Source: Purshia tridentata
Lineage: Eukaryota; Streptophyta; Magnoliopsida; Rosales; Rosaceae
NCBI GenBank assembly: GCA_003254885.1
Contig: QANT01007554.1
Coordinates: 23,861 to 87,860, forward strand
Length of the DNA stretch: 64,000 bases
Direction of reading: 5' to 3'
The first letter of the stretch is position 1, and each line of letters starts with the position of its first letter. The position numbers were made by a program, and so were the translations under genes. The notes beneath the pieces were generated by a model. The model was not told the origin of the DNA. It made no database searches and saw nothing but the letters and a program-made list of their open reading frames with translations. Of the stretch, positions 50,181 to 62,749 are shown piece by piece.

Positions 50181-53100
50181 GATGCAGTTAGCTGGGACAG
50201 CAAAATCTAGATTTTCTGCAAAAGATTACAGTGATCATATGGCTCTTGTTCGTGCATATGAAGGATGGAAAGATGCAGAAAGAGAAGGATCAGCATATGA
50301 ATATTGCTGGAGAAATTTCCTCTCTGCCCAAACACTTCAGGCTATCCATTCTCTTCGGAAGCAGTTTAACTACATCTTAAGAGATGCTGGCTTGGTGGAT
50401 GCAGATGCAAGCATTAACAACAAGCTAAGTCACAACCAGTCATTGGTTCGTGCAATCATATGTTCTGGGCTCTTCCCTGGCATAGCATCTGTAGTGGTAT
50501 GTTTTCTCTATTTAAAAATATGCTTTCTTTTTCTAATCCTTAAATTCTCAGTGTCTTTGACATTTGTATCTTTCCATACCTGCAGCACCGAGAGACATCC
50601 ATGTCTTTCAAAACGATGGATGATGGCCAGGTTTTACTATATGCTGTAAGTTTCAGTGCCTAATCAAAACAAAAATTTTCATTGCGAAATAAATTGGAGC
50701 TGTAGGTGGCTGAAGGTTCAGAATTTTTACTCTTTTAAATTGGAATCCAGGCCAATTGATGAAATCCCTATATGTATAATCAATTCTTGCTGAATCACCT
50801 ACACTGAGACTTGAAGTTGAATTAGGCTTGATTGTGTTCTTTCCTAGAATGAAATCTTTCTCCATACACAAGTTTTTTCATGCCTGTGAAGAGGTATGGC
50901 TGGTAGTCTGCATGATAAGGCTGCTTGTAGTCACTGCTAAGCAATGTGGCATATTATTTCTTTTTCTTTTATTTTTTATTTTTGCTGTTCGTCTGTTAAA
51001 TGTGGTATATTCATATTTAAAAGAATGTGCATAGTTAATATGTGGCTGCTGTGCGGGGATTCTAATTAAACTTAGTTGTAGGCATACATACAATGCAGGC
51101 ATTTTGCACTTTTTAACTGTTTTCTGACACTTCGGTAACAGTTTTTATGGAACATACCATCTTAATTGAACATGGCCCCACCTCTATTTGAGAGATGGTA
51201 CACACCATGGTCAGTTAAGATGGTCCTAATAGTTTTACTTTTTTGAAATTTTCATACTGTTTGTCAAATGTGTAATGCTGGAATAACACATTAAAATGAA
51301 TTTTTCCCTAATGCATTAGGCATATCTACTATTATGCGTTGGGTTTGCATTCATGTCCTAAGGACTCTGCTGTTATGCATGGACTCGTCTATGCATGCAC
51401 ATGCCAGTCCACTGGCTGTGTGGCACATGCACATAAATTAGATCCTGGAATGTCCTTTTCTTTGGGATAATTATCTTTAATATTTTTCTGGTTTATCTTC
51501 TTATCAATTAGGATAATTTAACTCACATGAGATTGATGATCTAAATTCAAAATTTTACCCCAAGAAATTATTCCATTTTTGCGTTGATTGAGCATTTGTT
51601 GGATGTGAGAGCATTAAAGTTATTATGAACAAAGTTCAATAGATAATAGTTAATTGTTACTTGGAAGAGATTATCTACTGATGTGATAGTGTTACGTATT
51701 ACTTATGACTTTCTGGTCTCATTTTCAGAATTCTGTGAATGCACGTTACCAAACAATTCCCTACCCCTGGCTGGTCTTTGGTGAAAAAGTAAAGGTCAAT
51801 ACTGTATTCATACGTGATTCCACTGGTGTATCTGATTCGATTCTGATTCTTTTTGGTGGCACCCTGAAGCATGGGGTCCAGGTGATTAGTCATGGGCATA
51901 TAACCCGGAGTTAATTTAATTGATGGAAATTGACTGTTGTGATTTTGAAATTTGCACTTTGCTCTTTTTCATTCTTTCTGTTCTTTGTTCCACCCTCAGG
52001 CTGGGCATTTGAAAATGTTGGAGGGTTATATTGACTTCTTCATGGATCCTAGTTTGGTGGACTGCTATTTGAAGCTTAAAGAAGAACTTAATGAGCTTAT
52101 TGAAAAGAAGGTGAGTCAGGGAGTGAATTTTATTGCAACAAGGGTTTTTTACACAAATACCACCTGAACTATAGGGGGTGTGCTCCCGTACCACTTGAAC
52201 TTTTTTTTTTACTATTTACCACCTGAAGTTATCAATATGTGCCAATGTGGCACCTCCAGTCCATTTTTTATTAAATTATCAACTTTTTTCTCAAACTTCC
52301 TAATTTGCGCTCAAGTATAACAAAGAAAAGCAAAAAAATTTTAAGGGCAAATTAGGAAATTTGAGAAAAAAGTTGATGATTTAACAAAAAAATTGACTGG
52401 AGGTGCCACATTGGCACATATTAATAATTTCAGCTGGTAAATAGTAAACAAAAAAAGTTTGGGTGGTACAGGAGCACACCCCCTATAGTCCAGATGGTAT
52501 TTGTGTAAAAAAGCCTTGCAACAATATACCATGCTTCATATGGCAACCCATGCAGATATTTGACACTTCCTTTTCTCCCTAACAATGACATGTCACTCAT
52601 AAAATGCATATCACATTAACGTTGTCCTTTAATTATAGATTTCTTTCAAGGATCAAGGTGTGAATTTTGGGTGTTGCACCCACCTAAAATTATTTATAGA
52701 ATGGGTAACCTAATACTTTTTCATTAGCTTTGCACTTTTTGAGAGAATGGAACCTGCCTGGATAACCATAGTTGAGTGGTTGAACAAAATGGAGACCAAA
52801 AAGAATTTTTCAGTTGTTGGAAATTTCTTTATATATGCTTAATGTCAATTTGTCTTTTGTGTTGTTTCCTGTACTATGTCCATTACAAAAATTTTGACGA
52901 AGATGATCAAATTCCTTTGTTTTCAAAATGTTCTACATCTTTTAGAACTTTAATTTCAAATATCTTGTTTTCTTTCAGATAGAGATAACCAGATATAGGA
53001 AATAAGAAAACTATATTTTCTTAAGGTATAGAAAAGCCTACCATAAAAAATATGCTTATGGGACTAATGAACTACAAGGAATGGTTTGAAATCCCAGCTT

Positions 53101-53746
53101 ATATATCAGTTTTGTTATGGAATTTGCAATGGTGTTTCAACTTTCGAGTAGTCTGCTAGATTGTAATTTCTTCCTATGTCCAAATTCTTGTACAAAACAA
53201 AAAAAAAAAAATTTACAAAAAGAAAAAAGAAGTAATTCCAGATCTTTTGAGTGATAATCCCCTGCAATGATGTAGCTTCAAGATCCTAGCCTTGATATCC
53301 ACAAGGAAGGGAAGTACCTTATGCTTGCTGTCCAAGAGCTGGTATCTGGAGATCAAAGTGAAGGAAGATTTGTATTTGGCCGTGAAAGCAAGAAGCCAAA
53401 GGAGTCTGGTGATAACAACAGATTCACAAAAGATGGAACCAATCCTAAAAGCTTGCTGCAAACTCTGTTGATGAGAGCAGGACACTCCCCTCCAAAATAC
53501 AAAACCAAGCACCTTAAGACAAATGAGTTCAGAGCACTGGTTGAGTTCAAGGGCATGCAATTTGTTGGGAAACCTAAGAAGAATAAGCAACTTGCAGAAA
53601 GGGATGCTGCTATAGAAGCTCTGGCCTGGTTGACTCACACCTCGGACAACAGTCGTGATGGAGATGACAACTCCCAACCTGATGTCACTGACAACATGCT
53701 GAAACTTCTTGGGAAGCGTAGAAGATCAAAGCGCCAGTCTGGTTGA
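40508..53746 (+). CDS. DExH-box ATP-dependent RNA helicase, ABO6/DExH3-like
   Basis: Nineteen exons join in phase to 1156 residues: 40508-40756, 40867-41021, 41119-41206, 41309-41545, 41992-42087, 42978-43166, 43315-43474, 43574-43704, 44120-44290, 45748-46020, 46730-46924, 47326-47529, 49528-49597, 49716-49864, 50188-50496, 50586-50645, 51729-51881, 52000-52110, 53276-53746. The N-terminal 40 residues are rich in Arg, Ser and Leu and almost free of acidic residues, as in mitochondrial presequences. Helicase motifs are GETGCGKTT (about 281-289), DEIH (382-385), SAT (414-416) and QRRGRAGR (648-655), followed by winged-helix/HA2 and OB regions. A double-stranded-RNA-binding domain is at about 1057-1119. 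Length and domain order match Arabidopsis ABO6 (about 1160 residues), a mitochondrial helicase needed for intron splicing of complex I transcripts and for ABA/ROS balance. Nuclear DHX36-like relatives share the layout, so the location is inference. Introns hold two LINE remnants, an LTR-like block and a MITE. Confidence 0.93.
44490..44815 (+). pseudogene. LINE reverse-transcriptase remnant in helicase intron 9
   Basis: In shifting frames the translation shows [43 protein letters not shown] and [16 protein letters not shown]. This is the familiar C-terminal part of plant L1-type LINE polymerase (QSVLSS...FRMP..VA..IEKI..DFLW...DHLVSW..V..PK..GGLG). Stops and frameshifts show it is dead. Same strand as the host gene. 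Confidence 0.75.
45074..45552 (+). mobile_element. LTR-like block in helicase intron 9
   Basis: About 479 bp from TGTTGATTTC to TCTCAACA. It contains ATTCTCATAGTGAAGAAC then GGACATAGGCATGATATTTGCC and AAACCACATAAATATC, the same ordered motif as in the block at 16016-16831 read on its minus strand. This marks the R/U5 part of a copia-like LTR. Flanking pentamers TTTCA and TTTAC are alike but not identical. No internal coding region adjoins it. Boundaries are tentative. Confidence 0.5.
48480..48960 (+). pseudogene. LINE reverse-transcriptase remnant in helicase intron 12
   Basis: Across frames one reads [20 protein letters not shown], then KIQCDFP..GMGDVP and [18 protein letters not shown] followed by [10 protein letters not shown]. 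These are consecutive conserved blocks at the C-terminal side of plant LINE polymerase (G...[36 protein letters not shown]). Broken frames show decay. It differs in sequence from the remnant in intron 9, so the two came from separate LINEs. Confidence 0.75.
50146..50176 (+). repeat. (TC)n microsatellite forming a splice polypyrimidine tract
   Basis: About 31 bases of pure TC dinucleotide lie 11 bases before the acceptor of exon 15 (GATGCAG, exon from 50188). The microsatellite therefore provides the pyrimidine tract of that splice site. Confidence 0.85.
52142..52515. mobile_element. Mutator-like MITE in helicase intron 18, 9-bp duplication
   Basis: A 374-bp hairpin element. The left end starts GGGTTTTTTACACAAATACC and the right end, on the other strand, GGCTTTTTTACACAAATACC. 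Pairing continues through CTATAGGGGGTGTGCTCC and most of both arms. A perfect 9-bp direct repeat, TTGCAACAA, flanks it at 52133-52141 and 52516-52524. As with the element at 460-888, 9-bp duplications and long inverted repeats point to a Mutator-derived MITE, but the end sequences differ, so it is a second family. It lies 31 bases inside the intron. Confidence 0.87.
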
Positions 53747-54739
53747 TCATGACTACTAATCCAGAAGATCAAGCTGCTGCCATCAGGTGGTTGATGATGA
53801 GTAAATGATCTAGAAGATCAAGCGCAGGGTGCTCTAAGAGCAGGTTTGGATATCTCCTGGGGAAAAAAAAAAAAAAAAGAATTGGAAAAACCATGTTGAT
53901 TACTTATATGATGGAGAGCTTAGCATATAACTATTTAGGTGCTGTATGTGGGTGAAAGAAATAGCATGTCTTGTTGAGATTATGTTGTGTAATTTTAGGC
54001 ATTGGCATATATAACAGAACTACCTGTAGTGTTAGATAAATATATTGATAGATGGGACAGTATATACAAAGAGAATCATTTTGTGTTTTTTTTTTTTTTT
54101 GTGTCTGGGGGAGAGGAGGGTTGTAGGTTGTAGAACATTTTCATTGATGAAAGTTTTTATCAACATTTCATCAGTTAATGTAGATGGTGGCTTCTATTTA
54201 TAGAAACTATTTACATTTATGGTTCTATTCAACTTGTTAGATATGTTGAGTTACATGAGCCATTGTAATTTTCAGTTAATTCAATGAATTAATTTTTGTT
54301 CTAGCACGTGATGTCCTCTTAATTATGGTGCGTTGATTTGGAATTGCCGTTGAGTGTAAAAAAAATGAGTCAAATGACTAATGCCTATTTTACTCTTAAA
54401 TATAATGACTCATATTTGAGTCACACTTGGTATAACTTGCATCCAATAAGTGAATAAATTAAAAAAAAGAAGTAGAAATTGCTCCAGTTTTCAGTGAACT
54501 GGGCATGAATTAAGTTTACTAATTAATAAATTCTAACAATTAATTCTACCAACAGAACAAAACAAAAGGAGAGTTGTGGGAAGAGAAGAACTGAGTTGCA
54601 ATAGTTTTTCCATTGAAAGCTTCTAGAATTGCAATTCTTTTCCTGAAAACAAATGTTCTCTGGTAATCCATTTCATTTGTTGAATGGACCATGCTGCAAT
54701 TTGGGTGCTGTTGGGGCATACTTTTCCCAAAAAACCATA
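53747..54739. other. 3' UTR of the helicase gene and intergenic DNA
   Basis: Contains poly(A) and poly(T) runs near 53860 and 54090 and otherwise nothing coding that I can support. Confidence 0.45.
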
Positions 54740-55010
54740 ATGATGGCCCATGAATAATAGGACCCAAATTGCTGTTGAACCTTCTATTCAGAAAAACAGA
54801 AAGATTGAAATTTTGAAGATTGTCATAACTAAAAGTGGATATAGTGGACATGTTGTAATTGGGATGGATGCTGTTGCTTCAGAATTCTATGATAATACAG
54901 ATGAGACTAATGACTTGAATTTCAAGGAGGAGAAAGACAGCATATCACAAATATTGACAGAAAGGCAAATTTGGTGCCCTTTCATTAGCATTATATGGAC
55001 TATGGAGTAG
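54740..55010 (+). pseudogene. Enolase pseudogene fragment
   Basis: Translation of one frame gives [20 protein letters not shown], then [16 protein letters not shown] and NDLNFKEE. This matches the middle of plant cytosolic-type enolase (PNIQENKEGLELLK, GYTGKVVIGMDVAASEFY, YDLNFKEE). Only about 80 residues are recognisable, with no catalytic C-terminal half and a stop at 55008. The region to 55372 has open frames that I cannot tie to enolase. A decayed fragment, perhaps from a retrocopy. Confidence 0.75.
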
Positions 55011-56976
55011 ATGAATTATTTGCTGGATCATTAGTGGGTCATGATGAAAATGGCCCCAGAAAAATATAGACAATACTGCTCCAATTGTGACATTTTGGCA
55101 ATGCACTGCCAGAGCCTTTGGTTCCATTTTAACAGCTATTGATTCTTTCTTTATTATTATGCAAGGAAGGTTACCCAATAAAAACTGTCATGTTATGGAA
55201 GGAGATGAGACTTCAAAGTTCCAATCATGTTGAAATTAACTGGACCCTTGTTGCAGCAAACATAATTGTCTCACAGATTGGAGGATACATGGCTCAAGGG
55301 TTGGTAAAAAGACACCACCAGATTGTGTTGGGATACTTAAGTTGGGCCATTTATATGATATTAGGCTGTTAAACATCAATTATTAATATGGCCATATACT
55401 TGCTGGTTTTTTTTTTTTTGGTAATAATACAATACTTGCTGGAATGAATTAACATTTGTTTTATAACTAAATGAGCTGTTGTAAATAATCCATGATACAA
55501 TTATAATCAATCATCTTAAATCATGAATATTAATTGATAAATAATTAAAACCTGAATATTTGCACAAAATTAATAAGGAAAACCTTAAAAGTTGATATGA
55601 CACTAAAATGAATAATTTTACGATCCTTTCAACTGGACTACCCAATAACTGTATAAAGTTGTGCCTCTCATTACATAGTATTGCTCTGGGAAACGAAGCT
55701 TGGGAAGCAAGGTGTGTGGTGGGTCGTAATTCGTGTGGGCCAAGACAATAAGGATTGACAACTTATCTACTACATAAAATAAAAAAAAATAAAAAATAAA
55801 AATTTGGGTTAAAGTCAACACTTAGCAATGGCCAATAATTTATGCTTTATGGACATTGCTGGAACTCCAAGTTTGCAACACAGAGGATTCTTCCAGGAAT
55901 TTGCTGAGGTCGTTCAAAAGTCTCAGTTCAGTTTTTACATCTTAGTATTTAATCGAAGAAATCAATGCTTTTGTAGAATATGAATGAGAATAGGAGATGG
56001 ACCGAGCAATCCATGTTTTACATTTTACATATCATCATGCACATATGCATGACAGATCCTCTTTTTATTTTAGACTGCTGAACCCTTCAATTTTTGAGAG
56101 GCAATAAAGTGTACCAAATAGCAAGACAAGTACCTTTGAAGAATGGAATACCAATACTAGAGCACATGGGAGCAGATTATGGGCCTCTTCAGTCATGACA
56201 TATCTCATTTTCACTTTAGTTTTGGTCTACAAGTTACAAGTTACAACTACAACAGAATCAAGTGGGCAGTAACAATATGCACTCTTGAAATAAAATGTAT
56301 CAATTAAATGCAGTCTTGAACAGTACAAATGAGTTGCACAGGGCGTTTTCTGAAGCCTCAAGTCCATGGATGACAGAAATAAATGAATGACTTAGAATAT
56401 GAGAACTCAGATAAACATAAGCCTAACTCAATTTGTTCAAGTACATTACAAGCCACAAAATGAACCAGAAATCAAAATCTTCCCTTCAATTTCACTTGTC
56501 CCAAAACTGAAGCATAATTTTTCAGGAGTCTGGAAGTCATGGTATAAGCATTTGGTATAGCCAAATTTTCATTAGCCACTTTTAAAATTTCACTCCCAAC
56601 TGTGCTCTGTGTCTATTAGCCAACATTTTATCATTTTTTTAAATTAAAAAAAAAATGTGACAACACCAACCAATGAAAAGTCTCAGAAATATCAACAAAA
56701 TGAGACACTTGCATCCAAAGATAAATCTTGCACCTCTTAATCTCAAATTCGTAATCATGCATGCAGGAGGCACCAAGTATTCCCAACTTTACATAAATTT
56801 TTTTAATTATCCTTTCCTATCTATTCCTACATATTTACTAACTCTAAAAATCAAGCAAGGGTATGACTCGAATATATATACGAACTGGAGGCAACACTTT
56901 TAATTAATTTAGATAATATACAACTTCACTAGCACTGGTGCTAAGTATGTACAACAGATAGCTATGTTTATGTCAA
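55011..56976. other. Intergenic, between two convergent genes
   Basis: Lies between the 3' ends of the DExH gene and VPS15. I see no gene. The part next to 56977 is the VPS15 3' UTR. Confidence 0.45.
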
Positions 56977-59900
56977 TCACTTCCAAACCTTGATTGCCCC
57001 ATCTCTACCACTCGATATTAAGTGTCTCTGGTTTAACTTAACTGAGGCCAATGATAGGATTGAATCACGGTGGCAGCCAGCAGAATCAGTGGCAGCAGCT
57101 GCAAGAACTGCCTTCGCTGTCAACTTTGTTGTTAGCGGTCGTTTCTTTGTCTCCTATTATGAAACAAAAGAGACAATTTAAGAATAACAAATTCTATGTG
57201 AATAAATTACAATAAATTAAAATAAACTTTCTACAGCTTAGAAACTGGTCAAAATGTCCTATTTGTTAAAACACAAACAATAAGACCAAGAACACAATAT
57301 TATAATCAGGGGAAACTTATGACCAAAAGTTTGACCAGCTTATAAAAGAAATGTAATAACAGCAAGAACATTCTTTTGCCCCATTCCACAAAGGTTCTTT
57401 GAAACTACCAAGTCAATTAACTCTGATTTTCGAAGGAAAGAAAATATAGCATAAGTTTCCCAACTCAAAACATAATTTCTGTATGTAAAAACTATAGATC
57501 AACCTGACTATACCCTACAAGGAAGGGATATCTTACTAACCCACTTAAACTAATAGATTCCAAAAATACGACTACAATTCACTAATCATACCTGCACAAC
57601 TTGAACACCAAAACTAGATCTTGTTCCATAGAAATCATCATTTCCAACTCCCTTCAAGTTTGGCCCGCAAATACAGTAACTTCGATCAGGGCTGCAATAT
57701 ATGAATAAAGCCAATTAGATCACTGCACGTCTTTTGGTAAACTAACAAAATAATACGGATTTTGCAACAAACCTGTAATGATCCCATCGACGAATCTTCA
57801 AGTCAGTTCCCCCAGTTAACAAATCACCCCCAGGTAAGGGAAGCAATGAACGGATGCCTGGAAACCGAGGAGGAGGTTCATTTAGTTCATCAACTCTGTA
57901 CTGGGGATTGACATTCCGTCTTATATCTGGTTTAGAATTTTTACTTGATGGTCTGGCCAAGGCCCAAGGCACTTCAGACATTTCAGCATCACTTTCATAA
58001 CTGGCCACCCTCAAAACCTGAAAAATAAAAATAAAAATTGAAAAAGAAGCTTTAATAATTCAAAATAATGAACTGGGAGAACAAGTTGAATATCATGACC
58101 ATTTGAACTTTATGTAAGAAGACATGGGGGAAAAAAAAAAAAAACTGTACGTAGAGATGATTAAAACAATAAGGACATAAAAAGTTAGAAAAAGCAAACG
58201 GCCTTATTCCAGATATATGTTAGTTCCTATAATGAAACATGAACAGATCACCCAAGGGCCAAGAGGCACTTGATAGTTTTGTCTGCACAAATGTAACTTT
58301 TTCTTAATCAGCAAAATACCGTCTCCAGAGTTAAAATTTATATAATCAAAACTTAAGCACCCATTTTCTTTCCATTTTCATATATAAGCAGAGAAGGTGA
58401 CAGTTAAAATAAAGAATCCATTGTGTTCCTGTGGAGGAATGAGTAGCAAGGGTCTGATTTTAGGATTCTTCATGAGCAGCAAAATCTAAACTATAAGAAA
58501 TTGATATCCTACTATTCAGCCAGTCTGAATAAAAAAAGTTGTGAGCAAGATTTTGGTAAATCAAAGCAAACCAACAAAGGTTCCACCTAAATGATAATGC
58601 ATAGATGAAATTACATTCTGCCTGTTAACTCTTCAAATCATGATTTCCTATCCGAACCCGTCCAGACACAATCAACTAAAATCTGAAATTTGCTTTCAGT
58701 TTTCTATATCTTTAATACTTTGAAAAATAGGGTAAACAAGGGAATTTAATGTATCATTTAACTTATCCAGTGCCATCATATCTAATTTCTACAAGAAATT
58801 TGAGAATATAATTTATTGTTGTACAAAGCTGATAGAAGGTAATTTCTATGTACCTGGTGGCAACTTCCGTTTTCAGCATTCCAAAGAGAAACTTCATTGG
58901 AACCTGCAGCAACATAAACAAGGGGCCTTGCAGCAGCAGACACAGAAGCATTTGGAGGAGGTAGAAAAAGGCACATCTTCTCTATAGGGCAAACAGCAGA
59001 ATACTGCCATGAGTTCACAGGAATGAGAAACCTTATATCCCAAAGAGTAAGCACACCCCTTGAAGATCCTGACACGAACCATTTTTCACAAGGGCCTGTT
59101 ACCAGTGAAGACACATAGCCCTCCTCAGGAGTTGCTTTCAATGTCCAAGAATTGGAATTCGTTCTAGTATCCCAAAGATGGATCCCAAAGTTTTGGGTGC
59201 TGTACATAACCGTCTGATTTGGACAGTTATCGGCAGAAAAATTCAAAAGGTTGAGTACGGCACCTTCCTTAATATCCTTCTTCTTGATATCAGCAACACC
59301 CGAATACTTCTCAACAACGTTACCGAGACCTCTGGAGATGTAATCAACAGAAAACATATGTATCATGCCATCACATGCTCCAACTACAACTTGAGCAGAA
59401 CCCCGGAGCATTGCAGTGCACAGTGCACGGCTTCCCTCTAGATGATAAGTCAACCTTGATCGAAATGAAATGTCCTTTTCCAACTTTCTCGAATCCCAGA
59501 CCTTGACAGTAGAATCATCAGAAGCACTCACAAAAAAGCTATGATCAGTTGAAATGGCTATGTCATTGACAGCAGACCGATGCTCTTGCAGGTGTGCTAC
59601 CAACACCCCACGAGGCCTCCAACCAGAATCTGGAATCGATGAAGTTCGAGCAGAAGTGGGCAATCCTGTTAGATCGCTTGGAGAGGGTGCATCTTCCACA
59701 GTTATAGAACTTCCTTTTGCACTACCAGATAATCCCATATCTTGAAACTTGCTATTGACAAATGCTGTTTGATCATTATCCCTACCATCTGGTTCATGTA
59801 CTACTCTATAGAACTGTTTAGAACCATTATTGATGTTGAATGATCCTGACACAAGCGTAGGTGCTGGAACAGAACTAGCCAAACTAAATGATTTATTAAC

Positions 59901-62298
59901 AGGATCCATCCAAGGCATGGATGATGCACCAATTCCTACAGAATTCACTTGTAGTGGAGAATCTGATGCTGCAGGAGGAACTCCCAGTGCTCGCCTGTCC
60001 ATGCTAAAGGAGTACAAAGGTATACCTACTGATGATTTATCACACATGAAGCTATTTACACCACTTCCCTGTGGCCACATAAAGCCAGAGAATTGCAATT
60101 TTTCAGAGGATAAAGAATCGTGAGTGTCAATTGTGCTAGATGCATCTCGCATAAAGCTTCCCATACTTCTCAACTTAGCCTCACCATCATCACATTCAGT
60201 TAGCTCTCCTTGTTGCAGGGACTTTCCAGCATGTTTTTGACTCTCTGGATTTTGTTGCTTTTCTGGCCAGCTACTCATTGAGCCCAATTCATCAACCCCT
60301 TTGTGAAGTAAATCCACATTTTCCCATTGTTTAGACTGAGGCCAAGAGTTGTACCATATCTTTCTCTGTCTTTCCAACATGTCTGAACTCCTTGCATTTT
60401 CTAGAACTTGGTAAAAAACCTGTCTAGAGACTGGAGGCTTTAAACAAGAAAGGAGAGCCTTCTCAGAAGCTAGAGATGCTGGCTGTCTACGGAGGAGGGG
60501 CCGAATAACAGGTGCAAGAAAAACATAGGAATCTACAGCACCTAAGCAGTCACTGCTGGATGCAATAAAAGTGACAGCTGACCTTCTTACCCATTGACTA
60601 GGATAACACAACAATGGAAAGGCACGCTCAATCATTTCAAGCAGTATCCTCTTCCGCAAGAAACCACTTTTGCACAAAATGGCTAAACAATCCAATGCGT
60701 TGACAATGACAGCCTCTGTAGCATCACTTACAGCCTGCTCAATATAAGGTAAAAGATATTCTTCCACACTTCTTTGACCCACAAAGAAGCATACATACAC
60801 AATTTGCCCATAGAAGACTGCTCTTAGCTGCTCATCTCGATCGTTCAAAAAAGCAGGGAGAATGGGTAACAAAAAGTCATTACTCTGTCTCTGGCCAAAG
60901 AAGCAGCACAGGTTGCTGATGTCCTGAAGGAGTGCTCTCCTGATATTTGGAGTTTGCTTCGGCCCCATAACAAGTTCTTGAATGACCTCGGCTATGGACT
61001 TCCTCAACTGTGAGAGCTGTACATCACTTTTTACCCTCTGCAGTTGACCAGATGTCTCACTAGGTGATGCCAGTGTCTTTTTTGGAGAACTTAATTCTTC
61101 AAGTACCCCAGCCTCACTCAAGGTTATTGAGTGAGCTAGGAAACCATACGCAGTTAGTGCCAGCTTAGCTATATTACTGGCATAACATATCCTTACACTT
61201 TCCTCTGGATCATCAGGAAGCATGGAAAGCATTGGCAGAATATACTCCGGAAAAATTTTGGCATCACTAGGAGGGAAATCTCGGACTAAAGGGAGAATGT
61301 CACACAATGTCTCCAAGGCCGCACAACGCACAATTGCAGCTGGATCTGACAGCATTGCAACAACATATGGAATTACACGCTGCAAACGATCTTCATCATC
61401 AATATACAAGGCAGAGGACTTTAGCAAGAGTATGGCCCGCCTCCTTAAATGAGGCAATTTGACATTGCGTATGCAGGAGCAGAGCAAAGAGGTGATCAGA
61501 ACCATGCCCTCACATCTCATAGTGTCTTTAGGCAACGGTAGAAAAGGCATGCCAAAGGTATCTGATTGGCTGTCATACTCAGACATTAATGAATTCAAAT
61601 CGTTCATTGTAATCTTTTTCATAAAGGGATGATCGTTTCTCCTAAATGCACTGGAGATAGTTTGAAGTAATTCACCAGGAGATTGCATGCCATAGTTTCC
61701 AAGATTTTGGGAAAATGCAGAGTCAGGAATGTCCTCCAGCATCGTTTTGGTACCAGAAAAGTGATTACTTTGTTTAACATCCCTGAGAAGGGTATTGATA
61801 TCACCAAGAAGTTCAAATTGATCACATTTTAGTCCTTTATCTATCTCTTCTCTCTTTCTTAACGAGCCCTTTGTCAAACTCGTGTTCTGCATTGCATTCA
61901 TCTCCTGAGAAGTTCTACCACTAATGGCATGGGCATTTGAAGGAGTGCCAACTCCAGTTCCAGACTCCTCCGTCAACCTATTGCTCATCATTTGTTTAAG
62001 TATCTCATGAAAAACACTCTGGCAAAGTGCAACCTACATACAATGATTACATAGTAAATTAGTATAACATGAGTTGCAAAAAGTACTAAGTCGAAAATCT
62101 TAAATATTATGTTTTGTTTACCCTCATATCTGAATGAAGCGGATTCCAGAAACAATGAAAATTATGCAGAAATGGAGAGAAGTAACTCGGAAACACAATA
62201 GTTGTATACTCCTGCAGGTAGCTATCAGCAGAAAGTCGCGACTCTGGTTCCAACTGAATCATATGAAGTATCATCTTGCGGATTCCAGAATCTGGTAT
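56977..62298 (-). CDS. VPS15: VPS15 / PI3-kinase regulatory subunit 4, partial (C-terminal 1292 residues)
   Basis: Minus-strand exons in the window, 5' to 3': 62298-62122, 62033-58854, 58017-57773, 57691-57592, 57153-56977, all in phase. The first visible exon reads IPDSGIRKMILHMIQLEPES and SADSYLQEY, the end of the protein-kinase region. The 3.2-kb exon holds a HEAT-repeat series (RRRAILLLKSSALYI, AAIVRCAALETLCDILPLV and onward) and the start of a WD40 propeller (SAVNDIAISTDHSFFVSASDD, VKVWD). The last three exons complete the propeller and end GRDGAIKVWK. This is the scaffold of the VPS34 phosphatidylinositol 3-kinase complex, needed in plants for autophagy, vacuolar sorting and pollen germination. 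The N-terminal kinase exons, roughly 250 residues, lie beyond the window. No damage is seen. Confidence 0.95.
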
Positions 62299-62466
62299 CT
62301 GCACTCAGAGTGCATACAAATTGACAAGAAAATCATTGAGAATTAATGACAGTCAACATGAAGAAAGTGAAACAAAAAGTTTCCACTAAACATAGCAGTC
62401 ATTTATATCGTCATGCTCAGTCACACATCAGTAAGGAGTGATATAGAACAAGTCAGGTTCAATATA

Positions 62467-62663
62467 TATATATTTTTTGATATCCAGAAAACCCCCAAAC
62501 CACTTTGCGGACCTGGGCTTGAAACTAGAGCCTCCTGCTGAACGACAATCTTTTGAAGACAAGAAACACTAGCAAATGCTAGGTAGCTACCTTGAGGGGG
62601 GTTTGAACCTCAGACCACTCGGGAGCAAACCAAAGGCCTGACCATTCCAACTGACCCCTTGTT
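62467..62663 (-). mobile_element. tRNA-derived SINE in a VPS15 intron
   Basis: Read on the minus strand, a 197-bp element starts AACAAGGGGTCAGTTGGAAT, with an A-box-like GGTCAGTTGG, followed about 40 bases later by a B-box-like GGTTCAAACCC. The two are spaced as in an internal RNA polymerase III promoter. It ends in an A/T-rich tail (AAAAAATATATATA). A direct repeat GGTTCAATATA flanks it at 62456-62466 and 62664-62674, a typical retroposition target duplication. Length, promoter boxes, tail and duplication together define a SINE. Confidence 0.75.
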
Positions 62664-62749
62664 GGTTCAATATAAGAACAAAGGGTTGGCTAAAATATAA
62701 AGTTCAAGACTAGAAAGGAAAAATGATAAGAGTAATTCAATAAATTATG

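Noticed and set aside
59178-60123. Plus-strand frames within VPS15
   Set aside because: They are antisense shadows of the 3.2-kb VPS15 exon.
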